Below are positions 1 to 10,233 of a stretch of 64,000 bases of DNA, piece after piece. Within the stretch, counting starts at the first letter, position 1. Every line of letters starts with the position of its first letter. The position numbers and the translations under genes were made by a program. This DNA comes from Pseudomonas koreensis. GTDB taxonomy: Bacteria; Pseudomonadota; Gammaproteobacteria; Pseudomonadales; Pseudomonadaceae. The notes under the pieces are model-generated. The model did no database searches. It saw only the letters and a program-made list of their open reading frames with translations, and was not told the origin of the DNA. The stretch covers positions 4,155,501 to 4,219,500 of the forward strand of contig NZ_JALJWP010000001.1 in the NCBI RefSeq assembly GCF_024169245.1. Reading direction: 5' to 3'.

Positions 1-1
1 G

Positions 2-646
2 CCGATCTTCCTCGAACAAATCAAGGTTCAGCCGCTGAGCCGCAACCTCTCGTCGACCAACAAAAGCGCCTTCGCTGAACTCGAACCACGGCCGATCGGC
101 GTACACGCGCAGACTGCCGCGTTCCCCTTCGACACCTATCGTTACGGCTACAAACCGGTGCTGTATTACCTCAAGGGTAGCGAGCGCGTCGACCTGCGTT
201 TCAAGAACATCACCACGCTGATGGAGATGTCCAACACTTTCACGCCGATCCAGAAGTACAACCGCGTCGACTACATCAACGAGAAAAACTCGATGATCCG
301 CGACGAGGACTACAAGCCTTACGGGACGCATGAGTGCGCGTTCAGTGTCGAGCGCAAGGGCTCGTTCAAGGTCGTGGTGTTGTTGCTTTTGCTGGTGCTG
401 TGCCTGCCACTGATGCTGGTGTTTTACCGCGATGAGCCGGGGATCGACTTTCTGGCGACGCTGGTGGGAATTGCGGTGGTGCGCACATTGCTGATCGGGC
501 CGGTGGAGGATTTCCAGCTGTACAACATCGACTTCTTGTTTGGTGCGGCGATTCTGCTGGTGGGGACGGTATCGCTGATCAAGGCGATGCGCGCCAACAG
601 CCGGCGGGAGATGGCGTTGCGTAGTGGAGAGACATCGTCCTGGTAA
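2..646 (+). CDS. Membrane protein of unknown function, possibly DUF4436-like (5' end outside window)
   Basis: The reading frame is open from the first bases of the window, so only the C-terminal part (about 214 residues) is seen. It begins with a soluble, probably periplasmic segment containing a FPFDTY motif. Three hydrophobic stretches follow near the C-terminus (starting VVVLLLLLVLCLPLML, then FLATLVGIAVVRTLL, then FLFGAAILLVGTV), and the tail is short and basic. The FPFD motif followed by three terminal helices resembles DUF4436 membrane proteins, but I cannot confirm this. An internal ATG at 158 is not a likely start because the coding pattern continues upstream of it. Function is unknown. 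Confidence 0.7.
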   Translation, partial: PIFLEQIKVQPLSRNLSSTNKSAFAELEPRPIGVHAQTAAFPFDTYRYGYKPVLYYLKGSERVDLRFKNITTLMEMSNTFTPIQKYNRVDYINEKNSMIRDEDYKPYGTHECAFSVERKGSFKVVVLLLLLVLCLPLMLVFYRDEPGIDFLATLVGIAVVRTLLIGPVEDFQLYNIDFLFGAAILLVGTVSLIKAMRANSRREMALRSGETSSW

Positions 647-775
647 TACCGGTTGGCGAGGCACAGGCGCTGTCAGACGTGAACTTTGTAATTGCCCATC
701 GCATTTGCCGGGGTTTTGGCTATACCTGTATTTCCCCGATGCAAAATGTCTTGGCCTTCTCAAAGGAATTACAGC

Positions 776-1453
776 ATGAAGCTAGCCGTCATGATGGGCA
801 CGCTGTGCATTGCCACCCTCGGCGTGGTGGGTTGTTCCAGCAAAACCGTCGAGCCTGACCAGTATTCCGGCTTTCTCAAGGATTACAGCCAGCTGAAGGA
901 GGCCAAGTCACCTTCCGGTGCCGAGGTGATGCGCTGGATGGACCCGAAACTCGACATCAATAAATTCACCAGCGTTTACGTTGAACCGAGCCAGCTCTAT
1001 CCGAAACCGCAAGCGACTGAAAAAATCCCGCAACAGACGCTCAATGGCATCACCAGTTATTACGATCAGGCGCTCAAACGTGAGCTGGGCAAATCACTGC
1101 CGTTGGCCGCAGGGCCCGGGCCGGGTGTGATTGTGGTACGTCCGGCGATTACCGCGGTCAGCAGCAAGACCGAAGGCCTGCAAGTCTATGAAGTGATCCC
1201 GATTGCACTGGTCGCCGCAGCGGTGAGCACTGCCACCGGTATTCGCGATCAGGAAACCACGTTGGCCACAGAAGCGGTGTTCATGGATGGCGCGACCAAT
1301 CATGTCATCGCGCAGGTGGTGCGCAAGGGCACCGGCAAACCACTGGAAAACTCTTCCCAGGTGATGAAGGCCGATGACATGAAAGCGGTGATCGATGGCT
1401 GGGCGAGCGATCTGCATCAGTCGTATTTGAAATTGAAATCGGAAGCCAAATGA
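776..1453 (+). CDS. Lipoprotein, DUF3313-like
   Basis: A 225-residue protein with a lipoprotein signal: a short basic N-terminus, a hydrophobic stretch and a lipobox ending GVVGC, so it is probably anchored in the outer membrane. The start is placed at the ATG preceded by AAGGAATTACAGC; an upstream in-frame ATG would add 28 residues in front of the signal peptide and is unlikely. The body (PDQYSGFLKDYSQL, YVEPSQLYP, DGWASDLHQSY) matches what I remember of the DUF3313 family of proteobacterial lipoproteins. No catalytic motif is visible and the role is unknown. It stands alone, with REP elements downstream. Confidence 0.75.
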   Translation: MKLAVMMGTLCIATLGVVGCSSKTVEPDQYSGFLKDYSQLKEAKSPSGAEVMRWMDPKLDINKFTSVYVEPSQLYPKPQATEKIPQQTLNGITSYYDQALKRELGKSLPLAAGPGPGVIVVRPAITAVSSKTEGLQVYEVIPIALVAAAVSTATGIRDQETTLATEAVFMDGATNHVIAQVVRKGTGKPLENSSQVMKADDMKAVIDGWASDLHQSYLKLKSEAK

Positions 1454-1475
1454 TGCGTCAGGGCTGATGGCCTCT

Positions 1476-1570
1476 TCGTGAGCAAGCTCACTCCCACAGG
1501 GATTGGTGCCGGGGTCGGCATTACCGGTACGACCCCGGGCACTGTGGGAGCGAGCCTGCTCGCGAAGGCG
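1476..1570. repeat. REP inverted pair (GTGGGAGCGAGC type)
   Basis: Two copies of the 20-odd base palindromic element face each other: CGTGAGCAAGCTCACTCCCAC, then GTGGGAGCGAGCCTGCTCGCG. The intervening GGGGTCG...CGACCCC forms a further inverted repeat. The core matches the extragenic palindromes scattered through P. fluorescens genomes. Confidence 0.85.
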
Positions 1571-1591
1571 GCTTGTCAGGCACCAACACTT

Positions 1592-1696
1592 TCAGCTTTT
1601 TTTCGCTTGCTCGCGAATCCGATCTTCCTGCTCGTGCAACTCCGGCGTCAGTCGCTCGCCAAAATCCTCAGCCGAAATATAAATCCGCTTTTCTGT
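1592..1696 (-). pseudogene. Possible 3' remnant of a small gene cut by a REP element
   Basis: On the minus strand a frame reads through about 33 codons of very protein-like, charged sequence (KRIYISAEDFGERL near its beginning, HEQEDRIREQAKKS at its end) to a TGA. Going upstream, the frame enters the REP element at once and meets a stop at about 1730 with no ATG, GTG or plausible ribosome site. This looks like the end of a small gene whose start was lost where the REP lies. It could also be a chance open frame; codon-like composition is the only support. Confidence 0.35.
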
Positions 1697-1782
1697 AGGA
1701 GTGAGCCTGCTCGCGATAGCGTCGTGTCAGTCAACCCATGGTGTCTGAAGCACCGCGATCGCGAGCAGGCTCACTCCTACAG
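1695..1782. repeat. REP inverted pair (GTAGGAGTGAGC type)
   Basis: GTAGGAGTGAGCCTGCTCGC and its reverse complement are separated by about 40 bases. This subtype differs from the GTGGGAGCGAGC type in the same gap and recurs downstream of the chemoreceptor gene near 49.3 kb. Confidence 0.85.
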
Positions 1783-1908
1783 GGGTTGTATACAATCCGC
1801 CAGGCCAGCACCCAACAATTTCCAACAGGGCATAGGTCGTCAGCCGATTTCGTGGTTAACTTCCGCTTCTTGCATGCTTTCCAATCACAAAACAGAAGGA
1901 CTCAAGTC

Positions 1909-2409
1909 ATGGCCCAAGTCACCCTCAAAGGCAATCCGGTTCAAGTCAACGGCCAGTTGCCACAAGCCGGTTCCAAGGCGCCAGCCTTTTCCCTGGTAGC
2001 CGGCAATCTGTCCGACGTCACCCTGCAAGACTTCGCCGGCAAGCGCAAAGTCCTGAACATCTTCCCAAGCGTCGACACTCCGACCTGCGCCACCTCTGTG
2101 CGCAAGTTCAACGCCCAGGCCAACGACATCAGCAACACCGTGGTGCTGTGCATTTCCGCTGACCTGCCGTTCGCCCAGGCACGCTTCTGCGGCGCCGAAG
2201 GTCTGGAAAATGTACAGAACCTGTCGACCCTGCGCGGCCGCGAGTTCATCGAAAACTACGGTGTGGCCATTGCTGACGGCCCGCTGAAAGGCCTGACCGC
2301 TCGCGCCGTTGTGGTTCTGGACGAAAACGACAATGTCTTGCACAGCGAACTGGTCAAGGAAATCGCCGAAGAGCCTGACTACGAAGCGGCACTGTCCGTT
2401 CTCAAGTAA
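1909..2409 (+). CDS. tpx: Thiol peroxidase Tpx
   Basis: An atypical 2-Cys peroxiredoxin of 166 residues that reduces hydrogen peroxide and alkyl hydroperoxides, using thioredoxin as the usual donor. The peroxidatic cysteine is C60 in the PTCATSV motif and the resolving cysteine is C94 in FCGAEGL. The family signatures FPSVDTPTC and SADLPFAQ are present and the length is standard. The start is the ATG after AGAAGGACTCAAGTC; the frame stays open further upstream, but that part runs through REP sequence and is not coding. It is a single-gene unit, closed by a strong terminator. Confidence 0.95.
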   Translation: MAQVTLKGNPVQVNGQLPQAGSKAPAFSLVAGNLSDVTLQDFAGKRKVLNIFPSVDTPTCATSVRKFNAQANDISNTVVLCISADLPFAQARFCGAEGLENVQNLSTLRGREFIENYGVAIADGPLKGLTARAVVVLDENDNVLHSELVKEIAEEPDYEAALSVLK

Positions 2410-2425
2410 GGCTTTTACAATTGTT

Positions 2426-2459
2426 AACGGCCTGGCCCTGTCCAGGCCGTTTTCATTTG
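2426..2459 (+). terminator. Rho-independent terminator of tpx
   Basis: A perfect 10-bp stem, AACGGCCTGG / CCAGGCCGTT, closes a 6-base loop and runs into TTTTCATTT. It lies 17 bases after the tpx stop codon. Confidence 0.8.
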
Positions 2460-2583
2460 TGTATCAGGGTTTTGCCTCACACCTTGAAACGTAAGTGGAA
2501 GGTAAATTGCCGGTAAAGCTGCTTTGCTTAAATCCATCCAGTGCTTATCGTTCAGCCTCCCGTAATAGAAGCCCACGCGCCCA

Positions 2584-3888
2584 ATGGTCAATAACTCCAT
2601 GCAATCGTCCCCCCGCAAGTCCCGTCGCTGGCTGATCAGCCTGCTTGTCCTGTTGGTCATCGCCGTCCTGTGCTGGAAATTCTGGCCCGCCGGCTCTGCT
2701 GACAAGGCGGGGGGCGACAAGGCGACTGCCGGGCATACCGGGCGCTCGGGGATGGCACGCCCAGGCTTTGGCGGCGGTACCGGGCCGATTCCGGTGCGCG
2801 TAGCGCCGGCGGTGAAGGGCGACTTTCCGCTGTATTACAAGGCGCTGGGCACGGTCACCGCGCTCAATACCATCAATGTTCGCAGCCGCGTGGGCGGCGA
2901 ACTGGTGAAGATTCATTTCGAAGAAGGCCAGATGGTCAAGGCGGGCGACCTGTTGGCCGAGATCGATCCGCGTCCTTACCAGAATGCTTTGCTCCAGGCC
3001 GAAGGCACGTTGCTGCAGAATCAGGCCCAGTTGAAAAACGCTCAGGTCGATGTCGAGCGTTATCGCGGTCTGTATAAAGAAGACAGCATCGCCAAACAGA
3101 CCCTCGACACTGCCGAAGCGCTGGTCGGCCAGTACCTGGGCACGGTCAAGACCAATCAGGCAGCGGTCAACGACGCCAAGCTCAATCTCGAATTCACCAA
3201 GATCCGCGCGCCGATTGCCGGCCGCGTCGGTCTGCGTCAGGTCGACGTCGGCAACCTCGTCGCCGCCAACGACACCACCTTCCTCGCGGTGATCACCCAG
3301 ACGCAACCGATCAGCGTTGCCTTCACCTTGCCGGAAAACAGCCTCGACACCGTGCTGGCCCGTTACCGCAGCGGCGCCAAGCTACCCGCCGAAGCCTGGG
3401 ATCGTGGCGACACCAAGCTGCAGGCCACAGGCGTGTTGCAAAGCCTCGACAACCAGATCGACGTTGCGACCGGCACCCTCAAGTTCAAGGCTCGCTACGA
3501 TAACCGCGACCAGTCGCTGTTCCCCAACCAGTTCGTCAACGTCCACCTCCTCGCCGACACGCTCAAAGGTGTGGTGCTGGCACCGTCGGCAGCGATTCAG
3601 TTCGGCACCAACGGCACCTTCGTCTACGCGCTGGATGGCGACAAGAAGGTCACCATTCGCCAACTGAAAATCGGCGCCAGCGACGGTGACAACACCGTGG
3701 TCACCGAAGGCCTCGCCGCTGGCGATCGCGTGGTGCTCGAAGGCACCGACCGCCTGAAGGAGGGCAGCGAAGTCGAAGTGGTCAATGACAGCAGCGAAGT
3801 GCCGACCTCGCCGACCGAACATTTGCAAGGCAAGTCCGCCGCCAATCCGGATGCGACCACTGCTGACAAGGCCAAGAAGGGCGCATGA
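2584..3888 (+). CDS. muxA: RND efflux periplasmic adaptor, MdtA/MuxA family
   Basis: The membrane fusion protein (434 residues) that links the inner-membrane RND pumps to the outer-membrane channel. One hydrophobic segment at about residues 16-32 anchors it. A Gly-rich linker ([15 protein letters not shown]) is followed by the HlyD-type barrel-sandwich ([29 protein letters not shown] lipoyl half), a coiled coil (residues about 130-200, [17 protein letters not shown]), the second lipoyl half ([16 protein letters not shown]) and beta-barrel domains, ending in a Lys/Ala-rich tail. A second ATG 15 bases downstream is an alternative start. The stop overlaps the start of the next gene (ATGA). The order adaptor, two pumps, channel matches MdtABC and P. 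aeruginosa MuxABC-OpmB. Confidence 0.93.
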   Translation: MVNNSMQSSPRKSRRWLISLLVLLVIAVLCWKFWPAGSADKAGGDKATAGHTGRSGMARPGFGGGTGPIPVRVAPAVKGDFPLYYKALGTVTALNTINVRSRVGGELVKIHFEEGQMVKAGDLLAEIDPRPYQNALLQAEGTLLQNQAQLKNAQVDVERYRGLYKEDSIAKQTLDTAEALVGQYLGTVKTNQAAVNDAKLNLEFTKIRAPIAGRVGLRQVDVGNLVAANDTTFLAVITQTQPISVAFTLPENSLDTVLARYRSGAKLPAEAWDRGDTKLQATGVLQSLDNQIDVATGTLKFKARYDNRDQSLFPNQFVNVHLLADTLKGVVLAPSAAIQFGTNGTFVYALDGDKKVTIRQLKIGASDGDNTVVTEGLAAGDRVVLEGTDRLKEGSEVEVVNDSSEVPTSPTEHLQGKSAANPDATTADKAKKGA

Positions 3889-6800
3889 ACATTTCGCGGC
3901 TGTTCATCCTCCGTCCGGTAGCCACCACCCTGAGCATGCTGGCCATTGTCCTGGCCGGCCTCATTGCTTATCGCTTGCTGCCGGTTTCGGCCTTGCCGCA
4001 GGTCGATTACCCGACCATCCGCGTCATGACCCTGTACCCGGGCGCCAGTCCGGACGTGATGACCAGCGCCGTCACCGCACCGCTTGAACGACAATTCGGG
4101 CAGATGCCGGGCCTCACGCAAATGGCTTCGACCAGCTCCGGCGGCGCTTCGGTGCTGACCCTGCGGTTCAGCCTCGACATCAATATGGACGTCGCCGAAC
4201 AGCAGGTGCAGGCCGCGATCAACGCCGCGACCAACCTGCTGCCGACCGACCTGCCGGCGCCGCCGGTGTATAACAAGGTCAACCCGGCGGACACTCCGGT
4301 GCTGACCCTGGCCATCACCTCGAAAACCATGCTGCTGCCCAAGCTTAATGATCTGGTCGATACGCGCATGGCGCAGAAAATCGCCCAGATCAGTGGCGTC
4401 GGCATGGTCAGCATTGCCGGCGGCCAGCGCCAAGCGGTGCGGATCAAAGTCAACCCCGAGGCACTGGCCGCCGCCAGTCTGAACCTGTCGGATGTGCGCA
4501 CGTTGATCGGCGCCTCCAACGTCAACCAGCCGAAGGGCAACTTCGACGGCCCGACCCGGGTGTCGATGCTCGATGCCAACGACCAACTGACCTCGCCCGA
4601 GGATTACGCCAACCTGATCCTCACCTACAAGAACGGCGCGCCGTTGCGGCTCAAGGACGTTGCCGAAATTGTCGATGGTGCCGAGAACGAACGGCTCGCC
4701 GCGTGGGCCAACCAGAATCAGGCGGTACTGCTGAACATCCAGCGCCAGCCCGGCGCCAACGTCATCGAAGTGGTCGACCGCATCAAGGCCTTGCTGCCGA
4801 GCATCACCGACAACCTGCCGGCCGGCCTCGATGTCACTGTACTGACGGATCGCACGCAAACCATCCGCGCCTCGGTCACCGATGTGCAACACGAACTGCT
4901 GATCGCCATCGCGCTGGTGGTCATGGTCACGTTCCTGTTTCTGCGCCGCGCCAGTGCGACGATCATTCCGTCAGTGGCCGTGCCGCTGTCGCTGATCGGC
5001 ACCTTCGGCGTGATGTACCTCGCCGGATTCTCGGTGAACAACCTGACCCTGATGGCCCTGACCATTGCCACCGGTTTTGTGGTCGACGACGCCATCGTCA
5101 TGCTCGAGAATATTTCGCGATTCATCGAGGAGGGCGACAGTCCGATGCAGGCCGCGCTCAAGGGCGCCAAGCAGATCGGTTTCACCCTGATTTCCCTGAC
5201 CCTGTCGCTGATCGCCGTACTGATTCCGCTGCTGTTCATGGCCGACGTGGTCGGGCGTTTGTTCCGTGAATTCGCTATCACCCTGGCCGTGGCGATCCTG
5301 ATTTCCTTGGTGGTGTCGCTGACCCTGACGCCGATGATGTGCGCGCGCCTGCTCAAGCGTGAACCGCAAGAACACGAGCAGGGCCGGTTCTATCGTGCCA
5401 GCGGTGCGTTCATCGACTGGATGATCAACGAATACGGGCGGATGCTGCGTTGGGTGCTCAAGCATCAGCCGCTGACCTTGCTGGTCGCGATCGGCACACT
5501 GGCGTTGACCGTATTCCTTTACGTCATCGTGCCGAAGGGTTTCTTTCCGGTGCAGGACACCGGGGTGATTCAGGGCATTTCCGAAGCGCCACAGTCGATC
5601 TCCTTCGCGGCGATGGGCGAGCGACAGCAGCAACTGGCGAAGATCATTCTCGAAGATCCGGCGGTGCAGAGCCTGTCGTCCTACATTGGTGTTGACGGCG
5701 ACAACGCCACGCTAAACAGCGGCCGCTTGCTGATCAACCTCAAGCCCCATGGCGAGCGCGATCTGACGGCCAGCGAAGTGATCGCACGCCTGCAACCACA
5801 ACTGGACAAACTGGTCGGCATTCGGCTGTTCATGCAGCCGGTGCAGGACCTGACCATCGAGGATCGGGTCAGCCGCACCCAGTACCAGTTCAGCATGTCC
5901 TCGCCGGACTCCGAATTGCTCAGCCAGTGGAGTGGCCGTCTTGTCGAAGCCCTGGCCCAGCGCCCGGAGTTGACCGATGTTGCCAGTGATTTGCAGGACA
6001 AAGGCTTGCAGGTCTATCTGGTGATCGACCGCGACGCCGCATCGCGCCTTGGCGTGTCGGTAGCGAATATTACCGACGCGCTGTACGACGCGTTCGGCCA
6101 GCGGCAGATTTCGACCATTTACACCCAGGCCAGCCAGTACCGCGTGGTGCTGCAAGCCCAGGCCGGGGAGAAGATCGGCCCGCAGGCGCTGGATCAGATT
6201 CACGTCAAGACCACTGACGGCGCGCAGGTGCGCCTGTCAAGTCTGGCCCACGTCGAAGAACGTCAGGCGCAATTGGCGATCACCCACATCGGCCAGTTTC
6301 CGGCGGTGATGATGTCGTTTAACCTCGCGCCCGGCGTGGCATTGGGACATGCCGTGGACATCATCGAGCAAGTGCAGCAGGACATCGGCATGCCGGTCGG
6401 CGTGCAGACCCAGTTTCAGGGCGCGGCGCAGGCGTTTCAGGCTTCGCTGTCGAGCACGTTGCTGCTGATTCTGGCGGCGGTGGTGACCATGTACATCGTG
6501 CTTGGCGTGCTCTACGAGAGCTACATCCACCCGATCACCATTCTCTCGACCTTGCCGTCGGCAGCGGTGGGTGCCTTGCTGGCGTTGCTGCTCAGTGGCA
6601 ACGATCTGGGGATGATCGCGATCATCGGCATCATCCTGCTGATCGGTATCGTCAAGAAGAACGCGATCATGATGATCGACTTCGCCCTCGACGCCGAACG
6701 CACCCAAGGCATGGCCCCGGCAGAGGCGATCTATCAGGCGGCGCTGCTGCGCTTCCGGCCGATCCTGATGACCACGCTGGCGGCGTTGTTCGGCGCGGTG

Positions 6801-6986
6801 CCATTGATGCTGGCCACCGGTTCCGGAGCTGAGTTGCGTCAGCCGTTGGGTCTGGTGATGGTTGGCGGTTTGTTGGTCAGCCAGGTGTTGACGCTGTTCA
6901 CGACGCCGGTGATTTACCTGTACTTCGACCGCCTCGGAAGGCGCTTTGGCAAAACCAAGGCTGATGGTGAAGAGGTCGCGGTATGA
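3885..6986 (+). CDS. muxB: RND efflux pump subunit, MdtB/MuxB family
   Basis: An inner-membrane proton-driven drug exporter (1033 residues, the normal family length). The N-terminal helix ([20 protein letters not shown]) is followed by the first porter domain, then helices 2-6 with the proton-relay pair D401-D402 in [13 protein letters not shown]. The second periplasmic loop and helices 8-12 follow, including [19 protein letters not shown]. In MdtABC-type pumps the two RND proteins form a mixed trimer; that role is inferred from the gene order here. It is translationally coupled to the adaptor gene by a 4-base overlap. Unusually, a REP pair separates it from the next pump gene. Confidence 0.93.
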   Translation: MNISRLFILRPVATTLSMLAIVLAGLIAYRLLPVSALPQVDYPTIRVMTLYPGASPDVMTSAVTAPLERQFGQMPGLTQMASTSSGGASVLTLRFSLDINMDVAEQQVQAAINAATNLLPTDLPAPPVYNKVNPADTPVLTLAITSKTMLLPKLNDLVDTRMAQKIAQISGVGMVSIAGGQRQAVRIKVNPEALAAASLNLSDVRTLIGASNVNQPKGNFDGPTRVSMLDANDQLTSPEDYANLILTYKNGAPLRLKDVAEIVDGAENERLAAWANQNQAVLLNIQRQPGANVIEVVDRIKALLPSITDNLPAGLDVTVLTDRTQTIRASVTDVQHELLIAIALVVMVTFLFLRRASATIIPSVAVPLSLIGTFGVMYLAGFSVNNLTLMALTIATGFVVDDAIVMLENISRFIEEGDSPMQAALKGAKQIGFTLISLTLSLIAVLIPLLFMADVVGRLFREFAITLAVAILISLVVSLTLTPMMCARLLKREPQEHEQGRFYRASGAFIDWMINEYGRMLRWVLKHQPLTLLVAIGTLALTVFLYVIVPKGFFPVQDTGVIQGISEAPQSISFAAMGERQQQLAKIILEDPAVQSLSSYIGVDGDNATLNSGRLLINLKPHGERDLTASEVIARLQPQLDKLVGIRLFMQPVQDLTIEDRVSRTQYQFSMSSPDSELLSQWSGRLVEALAQRPELTDVASDLQDKGLQVYLVIDRDAASRLGVSVANITDALYDAFGQRQISTIYTQASQYRVVLQAQAGEKIGPQALDQIHVKTTDGAQVRLSSLAHVEERQAQLAITHIGQFPAVMMSFNLAPGVALGHAVDIIEQVQQDIGMPVGVQTQFQGAAQAFQASLSSTLLLILAAVVTMYIVLGVLYESYIHPITILSTLPSAAVGALLALLLSGNDLGMIAIIGIILLIGIVKKNAIMMIDFALDAERTQGMAPAEAIYQAALLRFRPILMTTLAALFGAVPLMLATGSGAELRQPLGLVMVGGLLVSQVLTLFTTPVIYLYFDRLGRRFGKTKADGEEVAV

Positions 6987-7010
6987 CCTCGCAATCAGCA
7001 CTTATCCCTT

Positions 7011-7100
7011 GTGGGAGCGAGCTTGCTCGCGAAAGCGGTGGGTCAGTCACTTTCAATGTTAAATGTAATACCGCATTCGCGAGCAAGCTCGCTCCCACAG
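7011..7100. repeat. REP inverted pair inside the efflux operon
   Basis: GTGGGAGCGAGCTTGCTCGCG and its inverted copy lie 50 bases apart between the two pump genes. They sit in the only gap (139 bases) of an otherwise overlapping operon. The transcript would fold into a long hairpin here, which may change the relative amounts of the two pumps. Confidence 0.85.
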
Positions 7101-7125
7101 GATTCAGCGGTAGGGACTGGAGCGA

Positions 7126-10100
7126 ATGAACCTCTCCGGCCCTTTCATCAAGCGCCCAGTCGCAACCATGCTGCTGTCCCTGGCCATTATGTTGCTGGGC
7201 GGTGTCAGCTTCGGTCTGTTGCCGGTATCGCCGTTGCCGCAGATGGATTTCCCGGTGATCGTCGTTCAGGCCAGTCTGCCGGGCGCCAGTCCCGAGGTGA
7301 TGGCATCGACGGTGGCGACGCCGCTGGAGCGTTCGTTCGGTGCGATAGCCGGCGTCAACACCATGAGCAGCCGCTCCAGTCAGGGTTCGACGCGGGTCAT
7401 CCTGCAATTTGACCTCGACCGCGACATCAACGGCGCGGCGCGGGAAGTGCAGGCGGCGATCAACGCCTCGCGCAATCTGCTGCCGAGCGGGATGCGCAGC
7501 ATGCCGACCTATAAGAAGGTCAATCCGTCGCAGGCGCCGATCATGGTGCTGTCGCTGACTTCGGATGTGCTGGAAAAAGGCCAGCTCTACGACCTGGCCT
7601 CGACCATTCTTTCGCAAAGCCTTTCGCAGGTGCAGGGCGTCGGTGAAGTGCAGATCGGCGGCAGTTCGCTGCCGGCGGTGCGCATCGAACTCGAACCGCA
7701 GGCGCTGAACCAGTACGGCGTGGCCCTCGACGATGTGCGCAAGACCATCGCCGACGCCAACGTGCGCCGGCCCAAGGGGTCGGTCGAAGACGGCCAGCGT
7801 TTGTGGCAGATCCAGGCCAACGATCAACTGGAAAAAGCCAAGGATTACGAGTCGCTGATCATTCATTACGCCGACGGCGCCGCGTTGCGTCTCAAGGACG
7901 TGGCGAAGGTCAGCGATGGCGTCGAAGACCGATATAACAGCGGTTTCTTCAACGATGACGCGGCGGTATTGCTGGTGATCAACCGTCAGGCCGGCGCCAA
8001 CATCATCGAGACGGTCAACGAGATCAAGGCGCAGTTGCCCGCACTGCAAGCGGTGCTGCCGGCCAGCGTCAAACTCAATCTGGCCATGGATCGCTCGCCG
8101 GTGATCAAGGCCACGCTGCACGAAGCCGAGATGACCTTGCTGATCGCCGTCGCCCTGGTGGTGCTGGTGGTGTACCTGTTTCTCGGTAATTTCCGCGCCT
8201 CGCTGATCCCCACCCTGGCGGTGCCGGTGTCGCTGGTCGGTACCTTTGCGGTGATGTACCTGTACGGGTTTTCGCTGAACAACCTGTCGCTGATGGCGCT
8301 GATTCTCGCCACCGGACTGGTGGTGGATGACGCCATCGTGGTGTTGGAGAACATTTCCCGGCATATCGACGAAGGCGTCAAGCCGATGCAGGCCGCGTAC
8401 CTCGGCGCCAAGGAAGTCGGGTTTACCTTGTTGTCGATGAACGTCTCGCTGGTGGCGGTGTTCCTGTCGATCCTGTTCATGGGCGGGCTGGTCGAAAGCC
8501 TGTTCCGCGAGTTTTCCATCACCCTGGCGGCGGCAATCGTGGTGTCGCTGGTGGTTTCGCTGACACTGACGCCGATGCTCTGCGCGCGCTGGCTCAAGCC
8601 ACACACGCCGGGTCAGGAAAACCGCCTGCAACGCTGGAGCCAGAAGACCAACGACTGGATGGTCGGCAAATACGCCACCAGCCTCGACTGGGTGTTGCGT
8701 CATCGCCGTCTGACTTTGTTCAGCCTGCTGCTCACCGTCGGCGTCAACGTTGCGCTCTATGTCGTGGTGCCGAAAACCTTTCTGCCGCAGCAGGACACCG
8801 GCCAGTTGATCGGTTTTGTGCGGGGCGACGACGGTCTGTCGTTCAACGTCATGCAGCCGAAGATGGAGACCTTCCGCCGCGCCTTGCTCAAGGACGACGC
8901 GGTCGAAAGCGTGGCCGGCTTCATTGGCGGCAACAACGGAACCAACAACGCGTTCATGATCGTGCGCCTGAAACCGATCAAGGAACGCCAGTTGTCGGCA
9001 CAGAAAGTCATCGAACGCCTGCGTAAGGAAATGCCCAAGGTGCCCGGTGCGCAGTTGATGCTGATGGCCGACCAGGACCTGCAATTCGGCGGCGGCCGTG
9101 AGCAAACCAGTTCGCAATACACCTACATCCTGCAAAGCGGCGACCTCGCCGAGCTGCGCAAGTGGTTCCCGAAAGTGGTCACCGCGTTGCGTGCCTTGCC
9201 CGAGCTGACCGCCATCGATGCCCGCGAAGGTGCCGGGGCGCAGCAGGTGACGCTGATTGTCGACCGTGACCAGGCCAAACGCCTCGGTGTCGACATGAAC
9301 ATGGTCACCGCCGTGCTCAACAACGCCTACAGCCAGCGGCAGATTTCGACGATCTACGACAGCCTCAACCAGTACCAAGTGGTGATGGAGGTGAATCCGA
9401 AATACGCCCAGGATCCGGTGACGCTCAAGCAGGTCGAGGTGATTACCGCTGACGGCGCGCGGGTGCCGCTGTCGACGTTTGCCCATTACGAAAACAGTCT
9501 GGAAAACGACCGGGTCAGCCACGAAGGCCAGTTTGCTTCCGAGAGCATTTCCTTTGATATGGCCGAAGGTGTAACCGTGGAGCAGGGCAGTGCTGCCATT
9601 GAGCGAGCGATCGCCAAGGTCGGCCTGCCGGAAGATGTCATTGCGAAAATGGCCGGCACTGCGGACGCTTTCGCCGCCACGCAGAAGAGCCAGCCGTTCA
9701 TGATCCTCGGTGCGTTGCTCGCCGTGTATCTGGTGCTCGGTGTGCTGTATGAAAGTTACATTCACCCGCTGACCATTCTCTCGACCTTGCCCTCGGCCGG
9801 CGTCGGCGCGCTGTTGTCGATTTACGCGCTGGGCGGTGAGTTCAGCCTGATTTCCCTGCTGGGGATATTCCTGCTGATCGGCGTGGTGAAGAAAAACGCC
9901 ATCCTGATGATCGACCTTGCGCTGCAATTGGAGCGGCAAGAGGGGCTGTCGCCGCTGGAGTCGATTCGCAGCGCCTGCCTGCAACGCCTGCGGCCGATCC
10001 TGATGACCACGCTGGCGGCGATCCTCGGTGCCTTGCCGCTGCTGCTCGGCCGCGCCGAGGGGGCGGAAATGCGCCAGCCGCTGGGCCTGACCATCATTGG

Positions 10101-10233
10101 CGGCCTGGTGTTCAGCCAGGTCCTGACCCTTTACACCACCCCGGTGGTTTACCTTTATCTCGACAAGCTGCGCCATCGTTTCAACAAATGGCGTGGCGTG
10201 CGCACTGATGCCGCTCTGGAAACTCCGCTATGA
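7126..10233 (+). CDS. muxC: RND efflux pump subunit, MdtC/MuxC family
   Basis: The second RND transporter of the system (1035 residues). It begins NLSGPFIKRPVATMLLSLAI, has the proton-relay aspartates D401-D402 in LVVDDAIVVLENI at the same positions as its partner, and the late helix motif IFLLIGVVKKNAILMIDLAL. Both RND halves and all twelve helices seem present, with no frameshift. The start is the ATG preceded by GGGACTGGAGCGA, a fair ribosome site just after the REP pair. The stop overlaps the outer-membrane factor gene by 4 bases (ATGA). Confidence 0.93.
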   Translation: MNLSGPFIKRPVATMLLSLAIMLLGGVSFGLLPVSPLPQMDFPVIVVQASLPGASPEVMASTVATPLERSFGAIAGVNTMSSRSSQGSTRVILQFDLDRDINGAAREVQAAINASRNLLPSGMRSMPTYKKVNPSQAPIMVLSLTSDVLEKGQLYDLASTILSQSLSQVQGVGEVQIGGSSLPAVRIELEPQALNQYGVALDDVRKTIADANVRRPKGSVEDGQRLWQIQANDQLEKAKDYESLIIHYADGAALRLKDVAKVSDGVEDRYNSGFFNDDAAVLLVINRQAGANIIETVNEIKAQLPALQAVLPASVKLNLAMDRSPVIKATLHEAEMTLLIAVALVVLVVYLFLGNFRASLIPTLAVPVSLVGTFAVMYLYGFSLNNLSLMALILATGLVVDDAIVVLENISRHIDEGVKPMQAAYLGAKEVGFTLLSMNVSLVAVFLSILFMGGLVESLFREFSITLAAAIVVSLVVSLTLTPMLCARWLKPHTPGQENRLQRWSQKTNDWMVGKYATSLDWVLRHRRLTLFSLLLTVGVNVALYVVVPKTFLPQQDTGQLIGFVRGDDGLSFNVMQPKMETFRRALLKDDAVESVAGFIGGNNGTNNAFMIVRLKPIKERQLSAQKVIERLRKEMPKVPGAQLMLMADQDLQFGGGREQTSSQYTYILQSGDLAELRKWFPKVVTALRALPELTAIDAREGAGAQQVTLIVDRDQAKRLGVDMNMVTAVLNNAYSQRQISTIYDSLNQYQVVMEVNPKYAQDPVTLKQVEVITADGARVPLSTFAHYENSLENDRVSHEGQFASESISFDMAEGVTVEQGSAAIERAIAKVGLPEDVIAKMAGTADAFAATQKSQPFMILGALLAVYLVLGVLYESYIHPLTILSTLPSAGVGALLSIYALGGEFSLISLLGIFLLIGVVKKNAILMIDLALQLERQEGLSPLESIRSACLQRLRPILMTTLAAILGALPLLLGRAEGAEMRQPLGLTIIGGLVFSQVLTLYTTPVVYLYLDKLRHRFNKWRGVRTDAALETPL

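Larger units (their letters stand above)
1454..1908. other. Gap between lipoprotein gene and tpx, filled by two REP pairs and a gene remnant
   Basis: This 455-base gap holds two inverted REP pairs of different subtype. A short minus-strand stretch of protein-like sequence lies between them. The last 50 bases before tpx should carry its promoter, but I see no clear operator. No intact gene is visible. Confidence 0.7.

Noticed and set aside
1478..1999. Plus-strand open frame across the REP elements before tpx
   Set aside because: Its translation is made of repeat-derived words such as GASLLAK and it overlaps tpx in another frame.
6898..10176. Open frame of 1092 codons antisense to muxC
   Set aside because: Its product is rich in His, Gln, Arg and Asp with no domain. 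It is the usual antisense shadow of a GC-rich gene whose sense frame is a clear RND pump.
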